Shown: in pieces, positions 45,097 through 52,978 of the stretch
Position numbering within the stretch: the first letter of the stretch is position 1
Layout: every line of letters begins with the position of its first letter
Source: Oceanobacillus alkalisoli
GTDB lineage: Bacteria; Bacillota; Bacilli; Bacillales; Amphibacillaceae
Direction: 5' to 3'
Length of the DNA stretch: 64,000 nucleotides
Assembly (NCBI RefSeq): GCF_021556485.1
Contig: NZ_JAKGBW010000006.1
Coordinates: 62,001 to 126,000 of the forward strand
Notes under the pieces: model-generated
Databases searched by the model: none
The model's input: the letters and a program-made list of their open reading frames with translations, nothing else
Told to the model about the DNA's origin: nothing
Translations under genes and position numbers: made by a program

Positions 45097-46290
45097 TCCA
45101 AACATCATGCCATACCCTAGTTCAGACATTCTTCCTAAAGCAACACGAAAATTAAATTGATCACGGATCCCATCGCCTAAATATTTTGCATCTGGCCGCT
45201 GACAAGCGAGAATAAGAAAGAATCCAGCTTGACGTCCTAACATCACAATCTGTTTTAGTTTCGTTAATACAGCTGTACTTTCTTTAGAAGCAAGCATTTC
45301 CATAAAAGCTACGTATTCGTCAAAAACTAAAAAATGAGGAGCTAAGCCCAAATAAGCATAGTTTTCCCCTGTTTTATACTCTTCCATCTGTTTTATTTCT
45401 TCACTTCGAGCCATCATATCTTCATAAAATTGATCAATACTTGCCATCATGTCTTTCTTTTTATAATATACATCAGGCATGACAGTACTTAGATCGGCTA
45501 AATCTGCATTTTTCGGATCTAAGATATATAACTTCGCATTGGTTTTTAACAGTGCTTCAATCAACGTAAGAATAAAATACGTTTTTCCACCACCTGTTCC
45601 GCCAGCAATCAACATATGTGGCAGCTTATCATATTCCCAATCCATCGATTTCATGAGCTTTAAACTACCGTTTTGCGCAATGACTTCATCAATTGAAATA
45701 CGATTCGCAATCATATCATAAAAAAGAACGTATTTTACATAGGAATCATGTAATTCCTTTGATACTAATTCACAATACAAGCCACTTTCCAACTTTTTCT
45801 CCAAATTTAACAGTGGCTCTTGATATTTACCAAGCGTTATTTCTACTTGAATATGAATCATACCTTTTTCATACCGATAATACATCTTTGGAAAATGACT
45901 AATTTTTTCTTTCGCCTTACTAGATGGTATATCTTTGAAAAATCCTTCATTCATCACTTGTTTTGTTTCATACCACTGATTGTCTAAAATCATTTTTGCG
46001 AGCTTTTGTCGATGCATCAACTGTTTTAGATGGTTATAACGATACCGATAATAAACAAAAGCACATATTACCATCTTTACCAAACTAATGATTAATGAAG
46101 TGAATCCATATCTACTTACAAAATGAGTTTGAAATGGATCAAGTTCCCACGTTGTCGAAAGTAAAAATTTTACATGAAAAGGAATAAAGAAAACGAGCCA
46201 TACACCAAACAATCCAAAGAAGATAAATTGAAAAAAGAGAGATGCGTTACTTGGTCGGATTCGTTTCCCTCTTTTTCGGTAAAATTTCAT
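45097..46290 (-). CDS. tcpA: tcpA (orf21) exon 1: FtsK-like coupling ATPase
   Basis: 398 codons of the coupling protein (Orf21 of Tn916, ConQ of ICEBs1). Two N-terminal membrane helices (about 15-35 and 50-72) precede a FtsK/HerA-type ATPase with Walker A G-G-T-G-G-G-K-T-Y-F near 232 and Walker B F-L-V-F-D-E-Y. It links the relaxase-DNA complex to the secretion channel. Without splicing, translation would run about 12 codons into the intron and stop near 45061, losing the conserved C-terminus. It overlaps orf22's stop region by one base. Confidence 0.9.
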
Positions 46291-46670
46291 TATTTATCTT
46301 TGTTAGGTGTAGATTTTTGATTGTTATTGCTTGGTGTCGCTGTTTTCCCTTTTAAAACCAAGTCATCTGCCTTGATATACCAATCCACATCAGCACCACG
46401 AAAAGTTGCATTTGCGACTGTATCTGCGACAGGATTAATTAGTTCTACTTCTGCATTATAATCAAAGTCTTTTAATGGAACGGAAGCAGGAATACTGACT
46501 TGAATCATGCGCCCTTGTTCACGAGACTTTAAATCATAGGTGCGTTCTTTTACTACTGTTGATACCGTACCATCTTCATTTTGCAAAAACACTTCCCGAC
46601 GTAATGACGAAAACTTTAATAATCCGAATGTCTTATCTTTATCAATGACAATTCCTTCTGCTAATCTCAT
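46290..46670 (-). CDS. orf22: HelP-like DUF961 protein (Tn916 Orf22)
   Basis: 126 residues, a DUF961/YdcP-type beta-rich protein with R-S-R/D-L-K-S-R-E-Q-G-like core and a Pro-, Asn- and Lys-rich tail. ICEBs1 HelP, a helicase processivity factor needed for ICE rolling-circle replication with PcrA, belongs to this family, as do Orf22 and Orf23. It is preceded by GGGAGGAAAAAAC and sits between orf23 and tcpA. Confidence 0.88.
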   Translation of the reverse strand: MRLAEGIVIDKDKTFGLLKFSSLRREVFLQNEDGTVSTVVKERTYDLKSREQGRMIQVSIPASVPLKDFDYNAEVELINPVADTVANATFRGADVDWYIKADDLVLKGKTATPSNNNQKSTPNKDK

Positions 46671-46682
46671 GTTTTTTCCTCC

Positions 46683-46997
46683 CTATGCTCTAACCATGTC
46701 ATCAGCATGTAAAATGTATTTTGTAAAACCACGATCACCAATTTTATAACCTTCTGCGGTAATTCTAGCATTGACTAACTTCACTTTTTCCTCATGTTCA
46801 AAGAATTTCTCTCCTGCTTCTTGGGGCAAGAGCACCTCAATATCATCTGCACGTTGAATATCGGAATACAAATTATAACTACGTGACAATATTGTCATGC
46901 GCCCATTAATACGGCGCTGTTCCACCTTACCTTCTCCAGCATATTCTAAATTACCAAATGTTTTTTCCATGTTCGGAATAACATATTTTAGTTCCAT
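46683..46997 (-). CDS. orf23: HelP-like DUF961 protein (Tn916 Orf23)
   Basis: 104 residues. M-E-L-K-Y-V-I-P-N-M-E-K-T-F-G-N-L and R-S-Y-N-L-Y-S-D-I-Q-R-A-D match Orf23 of Tn916, a paralogue of orf22. It is probably involved in unwinding and replication of the excised element. GAAAGGAAAATC lies before the ATG. It is the first full-length gene of the transfer operon, behind a leader peptide and a terminator-like hairpin. Confidence 0.88.
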   Translation of the reverse strand: MELKYVIPNMEKTFGNLEYAGEGKVEQRRINGRMTILSRSYNLYSDIQRADDIEVLLPQEAGEKFFEHEEKVKLVNARITAEGYKIGDRGFTKYILHADDMVRA

Positions 46998-47042
46998 AAT
47001 GATTTTCCTTTCTATAAAAATTTTTTTGAATAAATAAGTTGT

Positions 47043-47087
47043 TTAAGATTTTTCAGCACTGGGAGAGCGGATACGATATCTTCTCAT
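47043..47087 (-). CDS. 14-residue leader peptide ahead of the transfer operon
   Basis: AGGAGGATTTTCC, a near-perfect ribosome binding site, precedes ATG at 47087. The peptide reads M-R-R-Y-R-I-R-S-P-S-A-E-K-S and stops at 47043. It is arginine-rich and lies between a terminator-like hairpin and orf23, the layout of a regulatory leader. Confidence 0.6.
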   Translation of the reverse strand: MRRYRIRSPSAEKS

Positions 47088-47361
47088 GGAAAATCCTCCT
47101 TATTATTTTAGTGAATATAAAAAAACGTCATAGCAATAAACTATGACATGGAAAGAAGAAAGAAATAAAAAAGAAATATTGCTTTTACACAATACTTCTT
47201 CATTCTCGCACTTATTAAATTACTCTTACTACTTTGATACTAAAAAATTTATATACATTCTCCTCATTTACTATATTAAACTAACGAAAAATAATATTTT
47301 TCCCTCTTCTTTCTTAAGGTGATAACTCCTCATACTTAACATTTGATCACCACAATATCAA
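47088..47361 (-). promoter_or_regulatory. Transfer-operon leader with attenuator hairpin (47118-47147)
   Basis: GTCATAG (47127-47133) and CTATGAC (47141-47147) form a perfect stem followed on the minus strand by GTTTTTTT. Only about 17 nt remain before the leader-peptide ribosome binding site, so a promoter must lie upstream (47150-47361) and transcripts must pass this hairpin to reach the transfer genes. Confidence 0.6.
47161..47208. repeat. Imperfect ~48-bp direct repeat, copy 1
   Basis: Matches 51691-51738 in the same orientation, with the shared core TGCTTTTACACAATA. The two copies flank the FRG and HEPN genes. Confidence 0.55.
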
Positions 47362-49347
47362 TCAAACTTCGAATTTCTCGGTATAATTAACAGTTGGGCC
47401 CATACCAGTTCTATCAACATACTTACCTTTTAAGTTCTCATATTCACTCCCTGCTTTTAACACAAATTCTTTATCTTGCACTGAAGGAATAGCAAGAGAA
47501 ATATCTATGCTATACATTCCTTTATCGAACCCAACGTCTTCTTTTCCAAGTCTACCAAAATCAAATCGTTTATTTTTCACTAATGACTTATTCTGTGCCA
47601 ATAGCAAATTATTAGAATTTCTCAAGGAAATCATCAGTGATGCCTTATCAAAGAGATTAGTCGTTCCCCTTATATTCATTGTATTGTCTCTGTTTAAGGA
47701 AATATCAAGGTTAAAAGTAACATCCAAACCATTCGGGTTTAGTGGTATTGTTTGTTTATATTGATATTCTTTTCTTTTTATTTTTTCAGGATCAATTTCA
47801 TTATACTCGTCATCTGAAAGATCAATGGCCTTTTTCCAATATATTGCTTGATCCTTTATTCTATCAAAATGTAACTTAGCATCCCTAAAACAATTTGAAA
47901 TCTGGTATTTTTTAGCACGCGAATTTAATTCTTCCTTTTTTAGCCACAAAATCACATTATCTAGATGCAAGGCTACTTCTTGAAAATTGTTCAAGTATTT
48001 ATTAAATTCATCATTTCTTGAGCGCCCATAATCACCGAACTTTAGAAAAAGCTTATTAATCACAATTTCATTATCAAAAGCATACTCTTCTAAACCCTTT
48101 ATATCTCCACTCTCAAAGGCACTTAACATATATTTATAGTAGAGTTCAAATTCTTCAAATGTCTTCATGTTTTGAGTATAAAGAATTTTATCATCAACAA
48201 AGGCATATTCATCATAATAATCTGCCAGCGTACTATAGGATTTTTCAAAGCGCCATACATAGCCTAATTCATCTGCTTCCCCAATAAGAAGTGGCTTGAA
48301 CCTAGGATCTAATGTTTCTTTAATCCATTGCCCTCTTATTATCCAGTTTTTCATAATAAAGTCATCGCCATTCTTTGCAATATAAACCCATACAACATCA
48401 TTTGTCCTTTTGTATTGATCAATGATCTGAATTCCAATATGCTTTACTTCTTCAATACGCAGAACTTTATTTAATACTGCTACAATAGAACATCTTCTAG
48501 CACCTGCATGAGAAACATCTTGCACTTGAAGAATGTTATATGCACCATCCAGATCAAAATCTGCTTTTCTGTATTTCTCCTTCAGGTAATCAGCAACCGA
48601 CGGGAACTCTGGATATATAGTAGTTTCGTTAATATTATATTTTTCATCAAGTTCCTTCTTAACTGCTTGTTTATGTTCAAAAGGAATCCGTATTACCATT
48701 GTTGGTTCAATTGAATCGAGGGGTAATATAGATTTTTTTATTTCCTTTCCAATTGTTTCATTACCACATATTGCAAAGGAGCCTTTCTGGCAGAATAACC
48801 TTTCATTAGATTTTTGAAGGTCATCAGAGTACTTTATAAATGCTCCTTCCGAGGCAAATTCTAATATTTCATCCTCTGTTATTTCTTCAGAATAGCATTC
48901 TAAATATGAACTTTTAATTACATCAAGATTATGTGAATCTAATGTTGCAAGAAGAGACAACAGTTTAATCCTTTTATCGTTTAGGTTATGCTCTGGCTGA
49001 ACAAAAACATATACATTACCATGCGATTTGTCATCAAAATTTTGTACAGCAAAGAAAAGCGCAATTAATGGGTCAACTGTTAAATCTACGAGTCTTGTTG
49101 GAATACCATAATGTTGCATTTTTGACAGGCGTTCAATCGGCGATATTAAATCAGCAAATTCTACAGATTTCATATTAATAGCTTCTTCGTAGATGAGGTT
49201 TTCATTACTTGTATATCCTGCATTTCTAGAAATACTTGATGTAATACTTTTATATACTTCTAATTGACCTCTATAAAAGACATTATTATAAATATCATAC
49301 CTCGACAGCTTTTTTAAATAATCATCAACAGTATTGATTTGCTCCAT
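47362..49347 (-). CDS. FRG-domain protein, putative defence cargo
   Basis: 661 residues from the ATG at 49347 (AGGGGTGATTG upstream). N-terminal FRG domain with Y-R-G-Q at 25-28 and Q-H-Y-G-I-P-T-R-L-V-D-L-T at 78-90, then A-L-F-F-A-V. FRG domains are found in phage-defence and other conflict systems; the biochemical role is poorly known. The middle (about 200-500) is unassigned and the C-terminal ~140 residues are beta-rich. It lies next to the HEPN-type gene 300 bp upstream on the same strand and between the transfer operon and guaA, outside the normal Tn916 set. Confidence 0.7.
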   Translation of the reverse strand: MEQINTVDDYLKKLSRYDIYNNVFYRGQLEVYKSITSSISRNAGYTSNENLIYEEAINMKSVEFADLISPIERLSKMQHYGIPTRLVDLTVDPLIALFFAVQNFDDKSHGNVYVFVQPEHNLNDKRIKLLSLLATLDSHNLDVIKSSYLECYSEEITEDEILEFASEGAFIKYSDDLQKSNERLFCQKGSFAICGNETIGKEIKKSILPLDSIEPTMVIRIPFEHKQAVKKELDEKYNINETTIYPEFPSVADYLKEKYRKADFDLDGAYNILQVQDVSHAGARRCSIVAVLNKVLRIEEVKHIGIQIIDQYKRTNDVVWVYIAKNGDDFIMKNWIIRGQWIKETLDPRFKPLLIGEADELGYVWRFEKSYSTLADYYDEYAFVDDKILYTQNMKTFEEFELYYKYMLSAFESGDIKGLEEYAFDNEIVINKLFLKFGDYGRSRNDEFNKYLNNFQEVALHLDNVILWLKKEELNSRAKKYQISNCFRDAKLHFDRIKDQAIYWKKAIDLSDDEYNEIDPEKIKRKEYQYKQTIPLNPNGLDVTFNLDISLNRDNTMNIRGTTNLFDKASLMISLRNSNNLLLAQNKSLVKNKRFDFGRLGKEDVGFDKGMYSIDISLAIPSVQDKEFVLKAGSEYENLKGKYVDRTGMGPTVNYTEKFEV

Positions 49348-49650
49348 CTTATCAATCACCCCTAACTTTATATATTTTAATCCTTTGACCTTGACTACAC
49401 CATGACATGTATAAAGTCGATTGAACATACATAAAAAATAATAAAACCGCATTTGTTACAGTGGCTCTTCATTCTATAAGTTGAAAGCCAAATATCCTCA
49501 TTTGATAAATCTTTTCAAGTATTAACAAGTACCTCAAGGATTGCTAGGTACTTCTCCCAGTTTCCTTTGACCCTTTCACTAATCACTTTAGTTATTAAAA
49601 TATCAAGTTCACAAATATATTTCATGTGTAGCCTTTTCTGCTACTCAATT
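49348..49650. other. Gap between the HEPN-type and FRG genes
   Basis: Contains the weak start region of the FRG gene and probably its promoter. AAGTACCTAGCAATCC / GATTGC-type short repeats near 49530-49555 (AAGTACCTCAAGG ... AGGTACTTC) could form a small hairpin on the minus strand. No gene was seen. Confidence 0.4.
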
Positions 49651-51249
49651 TCAAAAATTTGGATTCCAGTTATATTCTATTGTTTTTTCACGTCTTTTTT
49701 TCAAATATCTATCTATAAAATTATTGTGGATAGGAAACTTCATATTTATATCGTACTGGACTTGAGCAATAAAATTATCATTATTTGGCAGTAAAGCTCT
49801 GTCCTGACCTCGGCGAACCTCTTTTTTATACAAAGTGAGATATATTATATCTGCCTCCATCTTACCATGCTTAACCTTATGAGAAGAAAAACCATGGTTC
49901 TCTAATGTTCTTAATCTATCTAGAATAGCTTCTACCGCTTTTTGAACATGTCTTTTTCTCTTAGCTCTTTTCAAATATACAACTGCCTTTAATCTTTTTT
50001 CTCTTTCGTTACTAATATCTTCAATTTCAGTAATATAAAAGTCCTTATTTTCAAAATCAGGATAATACCTAAATGAATCTTCAAATTCATTTCTATCCTC
50101 ATCATTTATTGGAAACATAAAAATATTTCCACTACCCCACACAATTCTACTTGCTTCTTCAATGTCTATTATTCCTTTTGATAGATCATTGACCACTGAA
50201 CACTCAATTACGAAAAAGGAACTTACAACTTTAGGGGAATGGAAAGAAACCATTATTGAATCTTTTGTTTCCAATTTTCTTAGTTGAAAAATCCTTTCAG
50301 CTGTAAATAAACCAATAAACATCCTAGAATTAATATCTAGATCTATCCCAGAAAACTCAATTTTCACAATCTTACTCTCTGTTTTTTGATTATTAATTTC
50401 ATGTTCCCATACATTATCACAAGTGGTTAATAAAGTAGATAAAGATAACCTTTCAAAGAATGAAGAAGTATCTTCATGAACACTTTCATTTTCGTAAATT
50501 TCGTTATAGGATATATTTTCTTCACATAGATATTCAAACCAGGCCAATAAGTTAGCGCTAACACCATCGAATAATTGCAATAAAGCATCTTTAAACTCAT
50601 AAACAGTTAGTTCTTTTTGCAAATGCTTTCCATGTTCTATATAAGAAAAAATCATTTTGGTACCACTCACCCGTACTCCACCATGTGACATTGCATTACG
50701 TATATTTGAATCTGCTAGATCTGTAATTTTACTATAGTTTCTTTTGGAACTAGATAAACATTGAATTTGTGGAGTTAGATTCTTTTGGTATAAATTTTTC
50801 CCTTCAATAATACTTTGGAATTCAATAAAGAGCTTTAAGGTGTTACTGAAGGCACTATTTAACAGCTCATTAAATATATTAATACTAAATATCTTTGCTT
50901 TAAGTTCTTCACTTCCTTTAAACCTATTCATCAATATAATTCTATCTTCTAAATTTAGAAGACTTTCATAAGTGTAAACTAGGAGCTGAAAATTTCTTAA
51001 TAGTGTAGATAGCATTGCTTCTTTACCAATAGCACCTTCAATTTCTCTTATTTTATTTCTAGAGAAATCATATATCTCATTATTCCAATGTTTCATTTGA
51101 GAGTTTTTAATGTATTTATATAAAATAGGATGATAAATAGATGGTAAAAAATCAACCTTAGTAAATAAATCCATAAATGTTGATTTCACTTCTTCGAAAT
51201 CATCTTCCTTTGTTGTCTTCCACCAATAAATATAGTCTGTTTGTTGCAT
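49651..51249 (-). CDS. Unknown protein with HEPN-type RNase motif
   Basis: 532 residues. The N-terminal ~260 residues are helical and contain D-S-N-I-R-N-A-M-S-H-G-G (R184 to H189), the R-N-x3-H form of the HEPN R-x4-6-H RNase motif. The C-terminal part (about 280-520) is mixed alpha-beta and basic near 430-520, possibly a sensor or nucleic-acid-binding part. No named family was recognised. HEPN domains are common in abortive-infection and toxin systems. GGGAGG-type sequence lies before the ATG. It is cargo at the guaA end of the ICE, upstream of an FRG gene. Confidence 0.65.
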   Translation of the reverse strand: MQQTDYIYWWKTTKEDDFEEVKSTFMDLFTKVDFLPSIYHPILYKYIKNSQMKHWNNEIYDFSRNKIREIEGAIGKEAMLSTLLRNFQLLVYTYESLLNLEDRIILMNRFKGSEELKAKIFSINIFNELLNSAFSNTLKLFIEFQSIIEGKNLYQKNLTPQIQCLSSSKRNYSKITDLADSNIRNAMSHGGVRVSGTKMIFSYIEHGKHLQKELTVYEFKDALLQLFDGVSANLLAWFEYLCEENISYNEIYENESVHEDTSSFFERLSLSTLLTTCDNVWEHEINNQKTESKIVKIEFSGIDLDINSRMFIGLFTAERIFQLRKLETKDSIMVSFHSPKVVSSFFVIECSVVNDLSKGIIDIEEASRIVWGSGNIFMFPINDEDRNEFEDSFRYYPDFENKDFYITEIEDISNEREKRLKAVVYLKRAKRKRHVQKAVEAILDRLRTLENHGFSSHKVKHGKMEADIIYLTLYKKEVRRGQDRALLPNNDNFIAQVQYDINMKFPIHNNFIDRYLKKRREKTIEYNWNPNF

Positions 51250-51690
51250 ATATTCCCTCCTCCGATAGCTTCATTACTTTAAGTATAATGACTTATATTA
51301 TAAGCTCAAGAAAATTGGGTAAATTACTTATTATGCACACTTTTTATCCTGGTATCCTTTTCCATTTTCTTTTTTTCCTTGCATTCATACTTGTAAAACT
51401 TCACAAAGCATGGAGAAGAACTTTTATAAAAAATACTATCTTTATTTCTCCAATATGACTATCTACTAGATCCTGTTCTTCACTTTGTTTGTATCACTAC
51501 AATTGAACAATAATGTTATATATCATCTATACTACTCCAAAATTTAGACACAACTAAAAAACTACCCTTTGGCGGAGAAAATTCTTAAAAAGTCGATTAA
51601 GTGTTCTCATTTATTTAGTAATATACCATTTCACTTTCTTATAACTAATCTGTGTAAAAAGCTTATACACATTAACCTGAAAATATCTTA

Positions 51691-51738
51691 GAAAACAAAA
51701 AAGAGATACTGCTTTTACACAATATCCCTCAATTTTCT
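51691..51738. repeat. Imperfect ~48-bp direct repeat, copy 2
   Basis: Pairs with 47161-47208; shared core TGCTTTTACACAATA in the same orientation. It is probably the original ICE end sequence, duplicated when the FRG-HEPN block arrived. Confidence 0.55.
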
Positions 51739-51748
51739 CCGTTTCCTC

Positions 51749-51765
51749 TGGCGGAATCTTGGCGG
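51749..51765. repeat. Candidate integrase arm-binding repeats, right end
   Basis: TGGCGGAATCTTGGCGG: two TGGCGG units 11 bp apart, same orientation and nearly the same spacing as 16330-16347 at the other end. Confidence 0.55.
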
Positions 51766-51856
51766 AGCACCTATTCATTTCTAATTGTTTTATCCATTTT
51801 ACGTACCATCGAAATGCAGTCAAATCAACGTTTTCACTTCAAATGCCTCTAGTGAA

Positions 51857-52819
51857 TTATTCCCACTCTATCGTCGATGGCGGCTTACTCGTCACATCAT
51901 AAACCACACGGTTAACCTCATCTATCTCCGTCACAATTCTACTCGAAATCTTCTCCAGCACGTCCCAAGGAATTCTCGCCCAGTCTGATGTCACACCATC
52001 AACCGAATTCACAGCGCGAATGCCGACCGTATGAACGTATGAGCGTCCACCATCTTTCACCCCGACACTGCGGATATTAGGCAGGACGGTAAAATATTGC
52101 CAGATTTCACGGTCAAGGCCTGCTTTTGCAATTTCTTCTCTTAAGATTGCATCAGACTCCCTCACAATCTCAAGCTTCTCATCCGTCACTTCACCGAGAA
52201 CACGGATACCAAGTCCTGGTCCTGGGAATGGCTGTCTCCAAACGATGTGGTCTGGGATGCCAAGGGCTGTTCCGACAGCGCGGACTTGCTGTTTGAATAA
52301 TGTTTTAAGCGGTTCGATTAATTCGAATTCCATGTCTTCCGGCAGACCGCCAACGTTATGATGAGACTTGATTGTTTTCGAACCTTCCGTGCCGCTTTCC
52401 ATAATATCGGTGTAAACCGTTCCTTGGGCAAGGAAACCGATATTCTTTAATTTCGCAGCTTCATCATCGAATACATAGATGAACTCATTTCCAATAATTT
52501 TTCGCTTCTGTTCAGGATCTGTGACGCCTGCTAATTTAGATAGGAAACGGTCTTTCGCATCGACTTTAATAATATTCATATGGAAATCTTCTGCGAAAAC
52601 TTCCATCACTTCATCTGCTTCATTTTTACGCAATAAGCCATGATCGACGAAGATACATGTCAGCTGGTCGCCGATTGCTTTATGCACAAGTGCTGCAGCA
52701 ACTGAGGAATCAACTCCGCCGCTTAAGGCACAAAGCACTCTCTGATCCCCAACTTGCTCTTTAATTTTTTGCACTTCTTGTGCGATAAACTCTTCTGCAT
52801 TCAATTCATTTGGTTTCAT
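51857..52819 (-). CDS. guaA: GMP synthase, ATP-pyrophosphatase and dimerisation domains only
   Basis: 320 residues. P-loop S-G-G-V-D-S-S near 34-40, then [26 protein letters not shown] and the C-terminal [15 protein letters not shown]: the synthetase half of bacterial GuaA, which makes GMP from XMP, ATP and ammonia. Normal GuaA has about 513 residues with an N-terminal class I glutaminase; that domain is absent and the 160 bp before yebA cannot hold it. AGGAG precedes its own ATG, so this is a real start. It needs a separate glutaminase, free ammonia or a second full copy. The ICE sits in its 3' end, which is restored. Confidence 0.92.
   Translation of the reverse strand: MKPNELNAEEFIAQEVQKIKEQVGDQRVLCALSGGVDSSVAAALVHKAIGDQLTCIFVDHGLLRKNEADEVMEVFAEDFHMNIIKVDAKDRFLSKLAGVTDPEQKRKIIGNEFIYVFDDEAAKLKNIGFLAQGTVYTDIMESGTEGSKTIKSHHNVGGLPEDMEFELIEPLKTLFKQQVRAVGTALGIPDHIVWRQPFPGPGLGIRVLGEVTDEKLEIVRESDAILREEIAKAGLDREIWQYFTVLPNIRSVGVKDGGRSYVHTVGIRAVNSVDGVTSDWARIPWDVLEKISSRIVTEIDEVNRVVYDVTSKPPSTIEWE
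51858..51868 (-). repeat. att: ICE attachment site, guaA end
   Basis: The minus strand reads GAGTGGGAATA, overlapping the last codons and stop of guaA. Direct repeat of 16257-16267 with one mismatch. Confidence 0.85.
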
Positions 52820-52978
52820 TATGATTGCTCCTGTCTGCTATCTAATATTCTCATTTTACTAACCAATAGAATTCAGGTCAACCCATAAAGTAAAACTTCA
52901 TACAGGGGGGTTCCTTCCCTCCCCCACCTTCACATTTTCGGGTTTTCCTCATATTTACAGTAGGGGATTTACAGACTG

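Larger units (their letters stand above)
51250..51856. other. ICE right-end non-coding region
   Basis: Holds the upstream region of the HEPN-type gene, the second ~48-bp direct repeat (51691-51738), an isolated TGGCGG at 51570-51575 and the paired TGGCGG repeats at 51749-51765. No coding region is supported. Confidence 0.55.
16257..51868 (-). mobile_element. Tn916/Tn5801-family ICE inserted in the 3' end of guaA (~35.6 kb)
   Basis: Direct 11-bp att cores at both ends, an intact int and xis at the left end, and minus-strand homologues of Tn916 orf23, 22, 21, 20, 19, 18, 17, 16, 15, 14, 13, 7 and 8 in the canonical order. TGGCGG repeats, likely integrase arm sites, lie just inside both ends. 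Homologues of tet(M), orf6 and orf9 were not found. Cargo occupies the orf13-orf7 interval, the orf19-orf18 junction and the guaA end. A group II intron splits orf21. All transfer genes appear intact, so the element may be mobile. Confidence 0.9.
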
